A DNA stretch of 64,000 nucleotides, taken from Pedobacter duraquae (lineage in GTDB: Bacteria > Bacteroidota > Bacteroidia > Sphingobacteriales > Sphingobacteriaceae). Positions 17,615-26,961 of this stretch are shown piece after piece (the first letter of the stretch is position 1; each line of letters opens with the position of its first letter). The notes below the pieces were generated by a model that ran no database searches, was not told the DNA's origin, and saw nothing but the letters and a program-made list of their open reading frames with translations. The position numbers and the translations under genes are program-made. The stretch covers positions 806,001-870,000 of the forward strand of contig NZ_SNWM01000003.1 of NCBI RefSeq assembly GCF_004362245.1, read 5' to 3'.

Positions 17615-18369
17615 TCAAAAGATTAATCATCCTGATATTATTATCAACTGCCTGTTATACTGCCGATGCTCAGAACTGGGGCGGCGGGGTAGATGAGAGT
17701 GATATACATTTTGGTTTTACCTTTCAATACATTTCTTCTGAATATAAAATATTGAAGCAAGCGAACTGGAGGCAGCAATTTATAGATCCAACCGGGCCTG
17801 CTAACGCGGCTCCGGTTACCGATCAGTTAAGTTCGATATCTTCGAAGACTTCACCAGGGTTTGGAATTGGCTTCGTGGTGAATAAAAGAATCAATGAACA
17901 TAGCGACTTGAGATTTACACCTTCGTTGGTTTTCAACGATAGGTTGTTAACTTATGAGTACACTACTCCTGCGGTATACAATAAAGCATTTTCTGTGATG
18001 GAACAAAAGGTACAGTCGACCATGGTAGACTTCCCTTTGGATGTGAAATTAAAGTCCGACAGGCGAAACAATTTCAGGGCGTATGTTTTGGCAGGAGCGA
18101 AGTATTCTATGGATATCGCCTCGAAGAAAAAAACAAGTAATGCCGGGGTTCCGGTTTTGGAAAAGCTATTAAGTAATAAGAAGAACTTTATTTCCTATGA
18201 GGCGGGTATAGGTTTCGACTTGTATTTCGAGTATTTCAAGATGTCGCCGGAGTTGAAATGGTCACAATCTTTCAAGAGCATTCTTACTTCGGACGCGACA
18301 AATCCCTATTCTGTTCCTCTTGATAAGCTGATGTTGCGTCATGTGACATTCAGTTTATACTTCGAATGA
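17611..18369 (+). CDS. porT: PorT-family outer membrane beta-barrel protein (T9SS)
   Basis: 252 residues with a signal peptide (ending YTADAQ) and an alternating beta-strand pattern, including HFGFTFQYISSEYKI, SSKTSPGFGIGFVVNKRI, RAYVLAGAKYSMD and a terminal HVTFSLYFE. PorT/SprT is needed for type IX secretion. Translational coupling to ubiE is a conserved arrangement in Bacteroidota (ubiE-sprT in Flavobacterium johnsoniae), which supports the assignment beyond the general barrel pattern. The symbol is inferred from family plus context. Confidence 0.82.
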   Translation: MIKRLIILILLSTACYTADAQNWGGGVDESDIHFGFTFQYISSEYKILKQANWRQQFIDPTGPANAAPVTDQLSSISSKTSPGFGIGFVVNKRINEHSDLRFTPSLVFNDRLLTYEYTTPAVYNKAFSVMEQKVQSTMVDFPLDVKLKSDRRNNFRAYVLAGAKYSMDIASKKKTSNAGVPVLEKLLSNKKNFISYEAGIGFDLYFEYFKMSPELKWSQSFKSILTSDATNPYSVPLDKLMLRHVTFSLYFE

Positions 18370-18390
18370 TGCGGCCGTTGGGAAATTTCC

Positions 18391-18398
18391 TAGCTTTG
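18391..18398 (+). promoter_or_regulatory. -7 box of the SDR oxidoreductase gene
   Basis: TAGCTTTG (TAnnTTTG) ends 16 bases before the ATG at 18415. Confidence 0.45.
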
Positions 18399-18414
18399 AC
18401 CAATATTAAAGATC

Positions 18415-19176
18415 ATGAATTCTAAAATCGCATTAATCACAGGCGCTACATCAGGCATCGGCAAAGCATGCGCACATTTGTTTGCGCAGCAAGGCTATCA
18501 ATTGATTCTTGTAGCAAGAAGAACGCAATTACTCGGAGAAATTTCTCGTCATCTGGAAGATAAATATGCTATCGACATACAACCATTGGTTGCTGATGTG
18601 AGGAACAAGGAGCAATTAACTGCTATTTTGGAGGGTTTGCCAACCGAGTGGAAGAAAGTGGATGTGTTGGTCAACAATGCCGGCCTTAGTCAGGGTTTAG
18701 ATCCGATAGACAAAGGAGATACTGATGATTGGGATGTGATGATCGATACCAATGTAAAAGGACTCTTGTATGTAACCAAAATTGTCTCCAATTGGATGAT
18801 TCCATATAAGTCTGGACATATTATCAATATTGGCTCAATTGCCGGTAAAGAAGTTTATCCAAATGGAAACGTATACTGTGCAACAAAACATGCAGTTGAT
18901 GCATTAAATAAAGGAATGCGTGTAGACCTTTTGCCGCACCATATTAAAGTTACAGCAATTCATCCCGGTATGGTAGAAACGGAATTTTCTATCGTACGCT
19001 TTAAAGGAGATGAAGAGCGCGCCAAGAATGTCTATAAGGGATTTGAGCCTTTGCTGGCACAGGATATTGCTGATGCTATTTGGTTCGCGGTAAGCAGACC
19101 TGCTCATGTTAACATTAACGACATGCTGATTATGCCTGCTGCGCAGGCAACTGCCACTATTACTCAAAAAGATTAA
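18415..19176 (+). CDS. SDR-family NAD(P)-dependent oxidoreductase (YdfG-like)
   Basis: 253 residues. Classical short-chain dehydrogenase motifs: TGATSGIGKACA for cofactor binding, VNNAGLSQG, INIGSIAGKEVYPNGNVYCATKHA with the catalytic Ser, Tyr and Lys, and a PGMVETEFS segment. An arginine pair after the first beta strand (VARRTQ) suggests NADP preference. Closest in style to YdfG, an oxidoreductase of 3-hydroxy acids such as serine or malonate semialdehyde; the real substrate is not known. Confidence 0.9.
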   Translation: MNSKIALITGATSGIGKACAHLFAQQGYQLILVARRTQLLGEISRHLEDKYAIDIQPLVADVRNKEQLTAILEGLPTEWKKVDVLVNNAGLSQGLDPIDKGDTDDWDVMIDTNVKGLLYVTKIVSNWMIPYKSGHIINIGSIAGKEVYPNGNVYCATKHAVDALNKGMRVDLLPHHIKVTAIHPGMVETEFSIVRFKGDEERAKNVYKGFEPLLAQDIADAIWFAVSRPAHVNINDMLIMPAAQATATITQKD

Positions 19177-19192
19177 TTAATACCAAAAAGAT

Positions 19193-19636
19193 ATGATTTC
19201 AAATACAATTGATCAGGAAATAAAACAGGCTATGTTAGCCAAAAATCAGGCTAAACTTCGCGGTCTACGTGCAATTAAGGCGGCATTGTTGCTGGCAAGG
19301 ACGGAGAAGGGATCTGAAGAGGTTACTGAAGAAGCTGAATTGAAGATCTTGCAAAAGCTGATCAAACAGCGTAGGGAGTCCGCTGATATTTACACGCAGC
19401 AAGGTAGAGCAGACCTGGCAGTTATTGAAGAAGAAGAAATAGAGGTGATCAATCATTTTCTACCTAAGCAGATGGAAAAGGAAGAAGTCGAAACTATTAT
19501 TGCTAAAATCATCACTGAATCAGGTGCCTCATCTGTAAAGGATATGGGGAAAGTTATGGGTTTGGCCAATAAAGAGCTTGCTGGAAAAGCGGATGGAAAA
19601 CTTATTGCTGAAATTGTAAAAACGCAATTGGCATAA
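19193..19636 (+). CDS. GatB/YqeY domain protein
   Basis: 147 residues, the typical YqeY size. Seen: LRGLRAIKAALLLARTEKG, LQKLIKQRRESADIYTQQGR, EEEIEVINHFLPKQM and the GKVMGLANKELAGKADG tail. The domain resembles the C-terminal part of GatB and probably binds tRNA; the physiological role of the stand-alone protein is unclear. It lies 16 bases after the SDR gene in the same direction. Confidence 0.92.
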   Translation: MISNTIDQEIKQAMLAKNQAKLRGLRAIKAALLLARTEKGSEEVTEEAELKILQKLIKQRRESADIYTQQGRADLAVIEEEEIEVINHFLPKQMEKEEVETIIAKIITESGASSVKDMGKVMGLANKELAGKADGKLIAEIVKTQLA

Positions 19637-19795
19637 ATTGTGCTTCATTTATAGCAGTTCGAATGTTTCCGAAAATTATCGAATTAAATGCCTTGATTTA
19701 ACTTTTGTCTTCTAACTTAGTGAAATATCAGGATGGTTTAGCGGGTAGATGGGTTCATTAACTGCAGCTTTTAAAAATTGAAATATAACACACGA

Positions 19796-20560
19796 ATGAA
19801 ATACGAGGTAATAGAAGAAGACGGGTTCAGATATACAGAAGCAGGTAAAGGAGAAACCCTGGTTTTACTTCATGGCCTCATGGGCGAATTGAGTAACTGG
19901 GAACCCACCATAGATTACTTCAAGGAACACTATCATGTAGTGGTTCCTATTTTACCAATATATGAATTGCCCTTGCTTACTTTGGGCGTTAAAAGTTTAT
20001 CAAAATACGTATACAAGTTCATCAAGTTCAAAAAGTTGAACCAGGTTGTTCTGATCGGGAATTCTCTGGGTGGCCATGTTGGACTTGCTTTTACAGTTGC
20101 GCACCAGGAATATGTTAAGGCACTTGTGCTGACCGGAAGTTCTGGTTTGTATGAAAACGCTTTTGGTGGTTCTTTCCCACGCAGGGAGAGCTATGACTAT
20201 ATCCGTGAGAAGGTAGAGTTCACTTTTTACGATCCTGCTACCGCCACCCCGGAATTGGTTGACGAAGTATTTAAGTCCGTAAACGAGCGGTCCAGGGTAA
20301 TTCGTATCCTTGCATTGGCTAAATCGGCCATTCGTCATAATATGTCAAAAGACCTGGCAAAGATCACGATACCGGTTTCCTTAATTTGGGGAAAACAGGA
20401 CAAGGTAACACCTCCAGATGTAGCTGAAGAGTTTCATCAGTTACTTCCAAATTCTGAGCTTAACTGGGTGGATAAATGTGGGCATGCGCCGATGATGGAG
20501 CGTCCTGCTGAATTTAATGAATACCTGGATAAATTTTTACAACGCATACTACTGAAATAA
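19796..20560 (+). CDS. Alpha/beta hydrolase
   Basis: 254 residues from the ATG at 19796. Alpha/beta hydrolase fold: LVLLHGLMGELSNW (oxyanion region), nucleophile elbow GNSLGGHVG, acid near IWGKQDKVTPP, and the catalytic histidine in KCGHAPMMERP. The substrate is unknown. It overlaps the CBS gene by one base (TAATG), so the two are coupled, and it begins a plus-strand run that reaches murI. Confidence 0.88.
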   Translation: MKYEVIEEDGFRYTEAGKGETLVLLHGLMGELSNWEPTIDYFKEHYHVVVPILPIYELPLLTLGVKSLSKYVYKFIKFKKLNQVVLIGNSLGGHVGLAFTVAHQEYVKALVLTGSSGLYENAFGGSFPRRESYDYIREKVEFTFYDPATATPELVDEVFKSVNERSRVIRILALAKSAIRHNMSKDLAKITIPVSLIWGKQDKVTPPDVAEEFHQLLPNSELNWVDKCGHAPMMERPAEFNEYLDKFLQRILLK

Positions 20561-21222
20561 TGATAGCTGAAGAACTCATATCGAATATAATTCCGCCTTT
20601 AAAAACCTCTGACACTGTTCAGAAGGCTTTGGAACGGATGAGTGAGTTCAAGTTATTCCATATGCCTATCGTAAATGAAGAGCAGTTTCTGGGCTTGCTT
20701 ACCGAAGACGAGCTGATTGAGGTTCGTGATCCGGCAGCTGCTATCGGTAGTTTACCATTAAGCGTACTTAATCCCTTTGTTTACAGGGATGCGCATGTTT
20801 ATGACGTGATCAGGTTATTCAATCAGTTACAGCTGTCGATCGTTCCCGTATTGGACTATCAGAAAAATTATCTGGGGATGATTTCGGTACAGAGCGTGAT
20901 GGAGTATGTTGCGGATATTTTCGCGGTTAAGGAACCAGGAGGTGTCATTGTTCTGGAAATCGGTAACAGGAACAACTCGCTGTCGCATATGGCGCAAATT
21001 GTTGAGGCTGATAATGCACAGATCCTATCGTCCTACACACAAGCCTTTCCGGATTCCACAAAACTGGAAGTAACGCTAAAAATCAATAAAACTGAACTGT
21101 CAGGAATTATAGCGTCGTTTGAGCGGTATGATTACGAAGTTAAGGCGGTGTTTAACAACACAACGTCTGACGACGGCACAACAGACCGATACAATTCATT
21201 GATGAATTATTTAAACGTTTAA
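20560..21222 (+). CDS. CBS domain protein
   Basis: 220 residues. Two CBS motifs in residues about 5-125 (TVQKALERMSEFKLFHMPIV and DVIRLFNQLQLSIVPVLDY) make one Bateman module, likely to bind an adenine nucleotide. The C-terminal 90 residues resemble an ACT-like sensor fold (GVIVLEIGNRNNSLSHMAQIVEADNAQ), but I am not certain. It lies between an alpha/beta hydrolase and NAD kinase with very short gaps, so a role in sensing adenylate or NAD(P) state is a possible but unproven inference. Confidence 0.85.
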   Translation: MIAEELISNIIPPLKTSDTVQKALERMSEFKLFHMPIVNEEQFLGLLTEDELIEVRDPAAAIGSLPLSVLNPFVYRDAHVYDVIRLFNQLQLSIVPVLDYQKNYLGMISVQSVMEYVADIFAVKEPGGVIVLEIGNRNNSLSHMAQIVEADNAQILSSYTQAFPDSTKLEVTLKINKTELSGIIASFERYDYEVKAVFNNTTSDDGTTDRYNSLMNYLNV

Positions 21223-21230
21223 GAGTCTTC

Positions 21231-22112
21231 ATGAGAATTGCAATCTACGGCAGAGAATTCAATAACACAGTTCTACCTTATGTACAAGAGGTTTTCGACG
21301 CTCTTGAACAGTACAAAATCGATACGATAATCTTCCAGAAATACAAAACCTTTATCGATGATAAAGTGAGACTATTTCCGGGAATACAAACCTTTACCAA
21401 TAACGCAGAACTGGTTAACCATGCTGATGTGTTGATCAGCTTGGGTGGAGATGGTACCTTGCTGGATACACTGGCCCTTGTGCGGGATTCAGGAATTCCT
21501 GTGATCGGAATCAATTTTGGTCGTTTGGGTTTCCTGGCGAGCATTAATAAGGATGAGATCAAGAATGCAATCCTGGCATTACTGAATGGAGAATTTACGA
21601 TCGATAAAAGAAGCCTGTTAAACCTGGAATCCAAGCACCATCTCTTTGGTGATGCAAATTTTGCGTTGAATGACATTACCATTCATCGTAGGGATAATAC
21701 GGCAATGATGATCATTCATGCTTACATGAATGACGAATTTATTAACTCATACTGGGCTGACGGCCTGATTATTGCTACACCAACAGGATCAACAGCATAT
21801 TCGCTGAGTTGTGGTGGTCCGATTATATTGCCGAGTTCTCAGAACTTTGTGATAACTCCAATTGCACCGCATAACCTGAACGTAAGACCGCTGATTGTTC
21901 CTGATGATGCCACGCTGACCTTTGAGGTAGAAGCGCGAAGTACCAAGTTTTTAGTTTCTTGTGATTCAAGGACTGAGACTGTTGATCGTTCTGTGAAAAT
22001 TAAACTGAATAAGGCCAGCTTTCACGTAAATCTGGTTAGATTAAATAACGAGTCCTATTTAACAACCTTAAGAAATAAGTTGCTATGGGGTATCGATACG
22101 CGTAACTATTAG
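21231..22112 (+). CDS. nadK: NAD kinase
   Basis: 293 residues. The kinase motif SLGGDGTLLDTL, INFGRLGFLA, ALNDITIHR and TPTGSTAYSLSCGGPI are hallmarks of the NAD kinase family. It phosphorylates NAD to NADP. Preceded by the CBS gene (8-base gap) and followed one base later by the DUF6089 gene. Confidence 0.96.
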   Translation: MRIAIYGREFNNTVLPYVQEVFDALEQYKIDTIIFQKYKTFIDDKVRLFPGIQTFTNNAELVNHADVLISLGGDGTLLDTLALVRDSGIPVIGINFGRLGFLASINKDEIKNAILALLNGEFTIDKRSLLNLESKHHLFGDANFALNDITIHRRDNTAMMIIHAYMNDEFINSYWADGLIIATPTGSTAYSLSCGGPIILPSSQNFVITPIAPHNLNVRPLIVPDDATLTFEVEARSTKFLVSCDSRTETVDRSVKIKLNKASFHVNLVRLNNESYLTTLRNKLLWGIDTRNY

Positions 22113-22113
22113 C

Positions 22114-22899
22114 ATGAGACTACTGAAGATCCTTCCTTGTTTTTTTTTATTACTCACCTTTTCAACCAGCCTTTCTGCACAAACATGGGAAGTTGGTGTA
22201 CACGGTGGAGGGGCAGGATATATCGGTGATCTGAATCAGGATAACCCTGTTAAAATTAGTGGTATAGCTGCGGGCGCTTTTGTTAAGGCCAACTTTGACG
22301 GCTACTGGGGTTTGGGATTGCACTATACCAGGGGTATTATTACTGCTAACGATGCGAATTCTTCCAATGCACAATTCAGGGAAAGAAATATCAATTTCCG
22401 AACACCACTTAATGAGGTGCTGCTGCGGGTCGACTTCAATTTCTTGGATTACTTTTCCGGAGGCGGCACAAAGAAATTCTCACCTTACTTGTTTTCAGGA
22501 GTGGGGGGCGTCTTGTTTAAGCCGACTGCAAAATACGAAGGTCAGACTTACAGAGTGTATGACATCAGAACTGAAGGTCAGGCTAATACCTATAGAGATT
22601 ATGCACTAACCATTCCTTACGGTGTTGGAGCGAAGTACCGGTTAAATGATAATGTCAGTATTTTTGCAGAAGTCGGTTATCGCACAGCTTATACCGATTA
22701 CCTGGATGATGTGAGTGGAAAATATCCCGATCCGCCGGTATATGCATTCCGTACGGGATATCCTTTATCAGATCCATCTATAAGGGGGATCGGCATCCCC
22801 GGGACGCAAAGAGGCGATTACAGGAAGCGCGATACTTATATGTTTATGAGTGTCGGTTTGTCTTTTGCCTTTTTGAGTGATGATTGTTATAAATTCTAG
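22114..22899 (+). CDS. DUF6089-type outer membrane beta-barrel protein
   Basis: 261 residues with a signal peptide (ending SLSAQTW). Features: WEVGVHGGGAGYIGDLN, LLRVDFNFLDYF, YLFSGVGGVLFKPTAKY and YRTAYTDYLDDVSGKY, then a terminal strand ending SFAFLSDDCYKF. It reads as an 8- to 10-stranded barrel of the DUF6089 kind, function unknown. Its place between nadK and the uppS-bamA block suggests an envelope-assembly role. Confidence 0.8.
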   Translation: MRLLKILPCFFLLLTFSTSLSAQTWEVGVHGGGAGYIGDLNQDNPVKISGIAAGAFVKANFDGYWGLGLHYTRGIITANDANSSNAQFRERNINFRTPLNEVLLRVDFNFLDYFSGGGTKKFSPYLFSGVGGVLFKPTAKYEGQTYRVYDIRTEGQANTYRDYALTIPYGVGAKYRLNDNVSIFAEVGYRTAYTDYLDDVSGKYPDPPVYAFRTGYPLSDPSIRGIGIPGTQRGDYRKRDTYMFMSVGLSFAFLSDDCYKF

Positions 22900-22948
22900 T
22901 TTCGCTGGTAATCTACCATGCTGCTGATAGCCTGCATTGTAATATCTA

Positions 22949-22980
22949 TTTGGATACTATATGCATATCTCATACCTTTG
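22949..22980 (+). promoter_or_regulatory. Promoter of the uppS-bamA block
   Basis: TTTG at 22949-22952, 20-base spacer, TACCTTTG at 22973-22980: an excellent Bacteroidota promoter about 45 bases before the uppS ATG. Confidence 0.65.
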
Positions 22981-23025
22981 TGATCCAAAATCGTTTTTAG
23001 ATTAGGTATCTTCTTATATAAATTG

Positions 23026-23766
23026 ATGGGATTCAAAGAACAAATTGACTTAACCAGGTTGCCAGAGCATATTGCCATCATTATGGATGGTAATGGGAGA
23101 TGGGCCAAAAATCAGGGTAAATTCCGGGCTTCCGGACATGAGAGTGGGGTGCTGTCTGTTAAGGATATCATGGAAGGTTGCGTGGAGGTGGGTATCAAGT
23201 ACCTTACTGTTTATGCCTTTTCTACCGAAAACTGGAACAGACCTATTGAGGAGGTGAATTTTTTGATGGAATTACTTATTTCTACCATCAATCAGGAAAC
23301 CCAGACATTAACGAAAAACAATATTAAACTGCATGCCATCGGCGATATTGCATCTCTCCCACAGAAGTGTATCGACGATCTGAACAGTGCTATGGCTAAA
23401 ACTGCAGATAACACTGCCTGTACGCTAACTCTTGCCTTAAGCTATAGTGCAAAATGGGAAATTCTGGATGCTGCGCGTAAACTGGCCACTAAGGTTAAGA
23501 ACGATGAGCTTGCTGTTGAAGACATCAATGAAACTTTATTTGCATCACAATTAACAACGGTAAATATGCCTGATCCGGAGCTGATGATCAGGACGAGCGG
23601 CGAGCATAGAGTGAGTAATTTCCTGCTGTGGCAAATGGCTTATACCGAATTATATTTTACTGAAACTTTATGGCCCGACTTCAGGTCAGAGGATCTTTAT
23701 GAGGCTATTGTCGACTATCAAAAGCGCGAACGACGCTTCGGTAAGATTAGTGAACAACTGAACTAA
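23026..23766 (+). CDS. uppS: Isoprenyl transferase (undecaprenyl diphosphate synthase)
   Basis: 246 residues from the ATG at 23026. Cis-prenyltransferase motifs: AIIMDGNGRWAKNQG with the catalytic aspartate, YLTVYAFSTENWNRP, and RTSGEHRVSNFLLWQMAYTE. It makes undecaprenyl diphosphate, the lipid carrier for peptidoglycan and other envelope polymers. Followed by bamA after 62 bases. Confidence 0.96.
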   Translation: MGFKEQIDLTRLPEHIAIIMDGNGRWAKNQGKFRASGHESGVLSVKDIMEGCVEVGIKYLTVYAFSTENWNRPIEEVNFLMELLISTINQETQTLTKNNIKLHAIGDIASLPQKCIDDLNSAMAKTADNTACTLTLALSYSAKWEILDAARKLATKVKNDELAVEDINETLFASQLTTVNMPDPELMIRTSGEHRVSNFLLWQMAYTELYFTETLWPDFRSEDLYEAIVDYQKRERRFGKISEQLN

Positions 23767-23828
23767 TTTTACTTTTAACACTTTTTAACATGTGTTTAAA
23801 TTAACTTAGCATCGTTTTTTAGAATTAA

Positions 23829-26369
23829 ATGAAAAGAATATACCAACTTATATTATTGCTATTGTTCGGGTTACCAACAATGGCACAAATAACCCGTCCT
23901 CCTTCCAATCCGGCAGCGCCTTCACTAAAAGTAGCGGGTACTGACCTTGATTATTTTAATCCTAAAGAATATATCATCGGTGGAACTACCTTAACAGGAA
24001 CCAAATATCTGGATAAAGAAACTGTTATCATTTTGTCTAAACTGATCAAAGGAGAAACAGTAACTCTTCCGGGTGATGCTACCGCGAATGCTATTAAAAC
24101 ACTCTGGTCAAACGGTTTGTTTGATGATATCAAAATTAATATCACAAAGATTGTAGAGGACAGTGTCTTTTTCGATATTGAGGTGGTTGAGCGTCCGAGA
24201 TTGAGTTCTTTCGAACTTGTTGGTGTAAGCAAATCTCAGAAGACAGACATACTTGAAAAGCTGAATGCAAAATCGGGAAAGTCGATCATTAACGACAACC
24301 TGTATAACAGTACTACGGCAACGGTTACTAAATACCTGTCAGATAAAGGTTTCTTCTTTACTAAAGTAGACTATAAAACCAAGGTTGATCCAAACGCAGA
24401 GAATAGTCAGATTCTCGAAGTGATCATAGATAAGGGACGAAAGGTAAAGGTCCATGAAATTAAATTTACGGGCAATAAGGACTTCTCTTCTGCCAAATTG
24501 CGTAAGTTTTTGAAAAAAACACACCAACAGGCTTTCTATAAGATTTTTGGATCGGGTAAATTCAACAAAGAAAAATTTGAAGAAGATAAGCTCAAGCTTG
24601 TTGAGAAAATGCACGACAAAGGATACCGTGATGCGGTGATTTTGAAAGATAGCGTTTATCAATACAGTGATAAGGCGGTTGGTATAAAAATGGATCTTTT
24701 TGAAGGTAAAAAATATTACTTTGGAAATATCACGTGGTCAGGTAATGCTAAGTATAGCACAACTTACCTGGAGAAAGTTTTAGGTATCGAAAAGGGAAAT
24801 ATCTTTAGTGAGTCAAAACTAGAAACTCGACTTAAGGGAAATGGTAATAGTGATGATGTCTCAAGTATTTATCTTAACGATGGATATCTTACTTTTAATG
24901 TTGATCCTATCCAGACTAAAATATATGGTGATACTGTTGACGTTGAGATGCGCATCTATGAAGGGCCTCAATATACGAACAACAGAATTACGATTAAAGG
25001 AAATACGATAACAAACGACCGCGTTGTTATGCGTCAGATCAGAACTAAGCCAGGTGATAAGTTCTCTAAAGAATTATTAGTCCGTACGGTTAGAGAAATT
25101 GGTCAGTTGGGTAATTTTGATGAATCTAAGACTGTGCCTACGCCCAGACCAAATCCTGCTGATGGTACAGTAGACATCGAATACGCTGTTGAGGAAAAAC
25201 CTTCCGATCAGGTGGAACTTTCTGGCGGTTTTGGTGGTGGACGTATCATTGGTACGTTAGGATTAACCTTCAATAACTTCTCTTTAAGAAACCTGTTCAA
25301 CCCTAAAGCTTACCGTCCATTACCAAAAGGTGATGGTCAGAAGTTAAGTTTACGTGGTCAGACTAACGGCTCATACTATCAGTCTTACAGTTTTTCTTTC
25401 TCTGAGCCTTGGCTTGGTGGGAAAAAACCAGTTAGTTTTGGTTTGAGTGCTTTTACGTCTTCACAGAAATATCCGATTGCTACGGGTGGCAATCAATCTA
25501 TTCGTTTGAATGGTGTAACTGTAAGTTTGGGTCGGGTGCTTAAATGGCCAGATAACTATTTCCAGTTAACACACTCCATCAATGCGAATCAGTATATTCT
25601 GGAAAACTATCCTGGTTATTTATTCTCAACAGGTACTTCATACAACTTTAACTTAACTCAAGAGTTAAGCAGGGATTCGAGGGATTCTCCAATTTTCCCT
25701 ACAGGAGGATCGTTCTTTAAATTCACTGTTCAGGCTACGCCACCATATTCTTTATTGAATCATACCAACTATGCAATAGCATCGGATAAACAACGTTATA
25801 GATTCACGGAATACCACAAATGGAAATTTGAATCACAGTGGTTCCAGAGAGTAGCGGGAAAATTAGTATTTAAAGCACAGGCACAATTCGGTTTCTTGGG
25901 ATCATATAATGCAGCAGTAGGACAGTCGGCTTTCGAGCGTTTCAAATTGGGTGGTGATGGTATGCAAGGTTTTGATTTCCTTCAGGGATCAGAGCTGATA
26001 GCAATGCGTGGTTACTCTAATAACTCGGTAGTGCCGGTGGGGGCTAATTTAAGTCAGGCACAAAGTTCAGGAAGTCCGATCTTCAACAAATATGTATTGG
26101 AGATGAGGTATCCTGTTATCGCGTCACCATCTGCTACAGCATTCTTAGTAACTTTTGCTGAGGGTGGAAATACCTGGAACAGATTCAGTGATTTCAATCC
26201 GTTTAACATTAGACGTTCAGTAGGTGTTGGTGCCAAAATATTTTTACCGATATTTGGATTACTTGGAATTGATTACGGTTATGGATTTGATGCTATCCCT
26301 GGAGATCCATCTGCTAACAAAGGGCAGTTCCACTTTAGCATAGCACAACAATTGGGCGGATTTAACTAA
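23829..26369 (+). CDS. bamA: Outer membrane protein assembly factor BamA
   Basis: 846 residues with a signal peptide (ending LPTMAQ). The N-terminal half is a row of POTRA domains (for example GTKYLDKETVIILSKLIKGE, VHEIKFTGNKDFSSAKLRKF, YTNNRITIKGNTITNDRVV). The C-terminal half is the Omp85 barrel, with FGGGRIIGTLGLTFNNFS at its start and a terminal strand GQFHFSIAQQLGGFN. It inserts beta-barrel proteins into the outer membrane. Gene order uppS-bamA-ompH-ompH is typical for the phylum. Confidence 0.95.
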   Translation: MKRIYQLILLLLFGLPTMAQITRPPSNPAAPSLKVAGTDLDYFNPKEYIIGGTTLTGTKYLDKETVIILSKLIKGETVTLPGDATANAIKTLWSNGLFDDIKINITKIVEDSVFFDIEVVERPRLSSFELVGVSKSQKTDILEKLNAKSGKSIINDNLYNSTTATVTKYLSDKGFFFTKVDYKTKVDPNAENSQILEVIIDKGRKVKVHEIKFTGNKDFSSAKLRKFLKKTHQQAFYKIFGSGKFNKEKFEEDKLKLVEKMHDKGYRDAVILKDSVYQYSDKAVGIKMDLFEGKKYYFGNITWSGNAKYSTTYLEKVLGIEKGNIFSESKLETRLKGNGNSDDVSSIYLNDGYLTFNVDPIQTKIYGDTVDVEMRIYEGPQYTNNRITIKGNTITNDRVVMRQIRTKPGDKFSKELLVRTVREIGQLGNFDESKTVPTPRPNPADGTVDIEYAVEEKPSDQVELSGGFGGGRIIGTLGLTFNNFSLRNLFNPKAYRPLPKGDGQKLSLRGQTNGSYYQSYSFSFSEPWLGGKKPVSFGLSAFTSSQKYPIATGGNQSIRLNGVTVSLGRVLKWPDNYFQLTHSINANQYILENYPGYLFSTGTSYNFNLTQELSRDSRDSPIFPTGGSFFKFTVQATPPYSLLNHTNYAIASDKQRYRFTEYHKWKFESQWFQRVAGKLVFKAQAQFGFLGSYNAAVGQSAFERFKLGGDGMQGFDFLQGSELIAMRGYSNNSVVPVGANLSQAQSSGSPIFNKYVLEMRYPVIASPSATAFLVTFAEGGNTWNRFSDFNPFNIRRSVGVGAKIFLPIFGLLGIDYGYGFDAIPGDPSANKGQFHFSIAQQLGGFN

Positions 26370-26387
26370 CAACATTAAATTACACAG

Positions 26388-26918
26388 ATGAAAAAATATA
26401 TTTTAATCAGCTTTTTGCTCTTCACAGGCCTTGGTGCCTTTGCACAGAAGTTTGCTTATGTGGACTCTGAATATATTTTAAAGCACATGCCTGAGTATAA
26501 GTCGGCACAAAATCAACTTGACGTACTTTCTCAGCAATGGCAAAAACAAGTGGATGTTAATTTTACTGAGCTTGATAAGATGTACAAATCTTACCAGGCA
26601 GATCAGGTATTATTAACAGATGAAATGCGTAAGCGCAGAGAGAATGATATCATTGAAAAAGAAAAAGCAGCTAAAGAATTTCAACGCCAAAAATTTGGTC
26701 CGGATGGAGATCTGTTTCAGACCCGGTCTAAGCTTTTGAAGCCCATTCAGGAAAAAGTTTCTAAAGTTATTGCAGATTTCTCTAAAGCTAAGTTTATAGA
26801 TTTTATCTTTGATAAAAGTAGCGAGTCAACAATGATGATTTATGCAAGCACGGGTTATGATGTCAGCAATGATATTATCACCCGACTAGGTTACAAACCA
26901 GGAACCATTTTAAAATAG
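26388..26918 (+). CDS. OmpH/Skp-family periplasmic chaperone (first copy)
   Basis: 176 residues with a signal peptide (ending LGAFAQ). FAYVDSEYILKHMPEYKSAQ is the family's N-terminal signature; a long helical, charged middle (residues about 45-115, the tentacle coiled coil) follows. Skp-type chaperones hold unfolded outer-membrane proteins in the periplasm. The location directly after bamA fits. Confidence 0.9.
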   Translation: MKKYILISFLLFTGLGAFAQKFAYVDSEYILKHMPEYKSAQNQLDVLSQQWQKQVDVNFTELDKMYKSYQADQVLLTDEMRKRRENDIIEKEKAAKEFQRQKFGPDGDLFQTRSKLLKPIQEKVSKVIADFSKAKFIDFIFDKSSESTMMIYASTGYDVSNDIITRLGYKPGTILK

Positions 26919-26961
26919 AACATACAAATAAATTTAAAAACAACTAATAAGAACAATAGAA

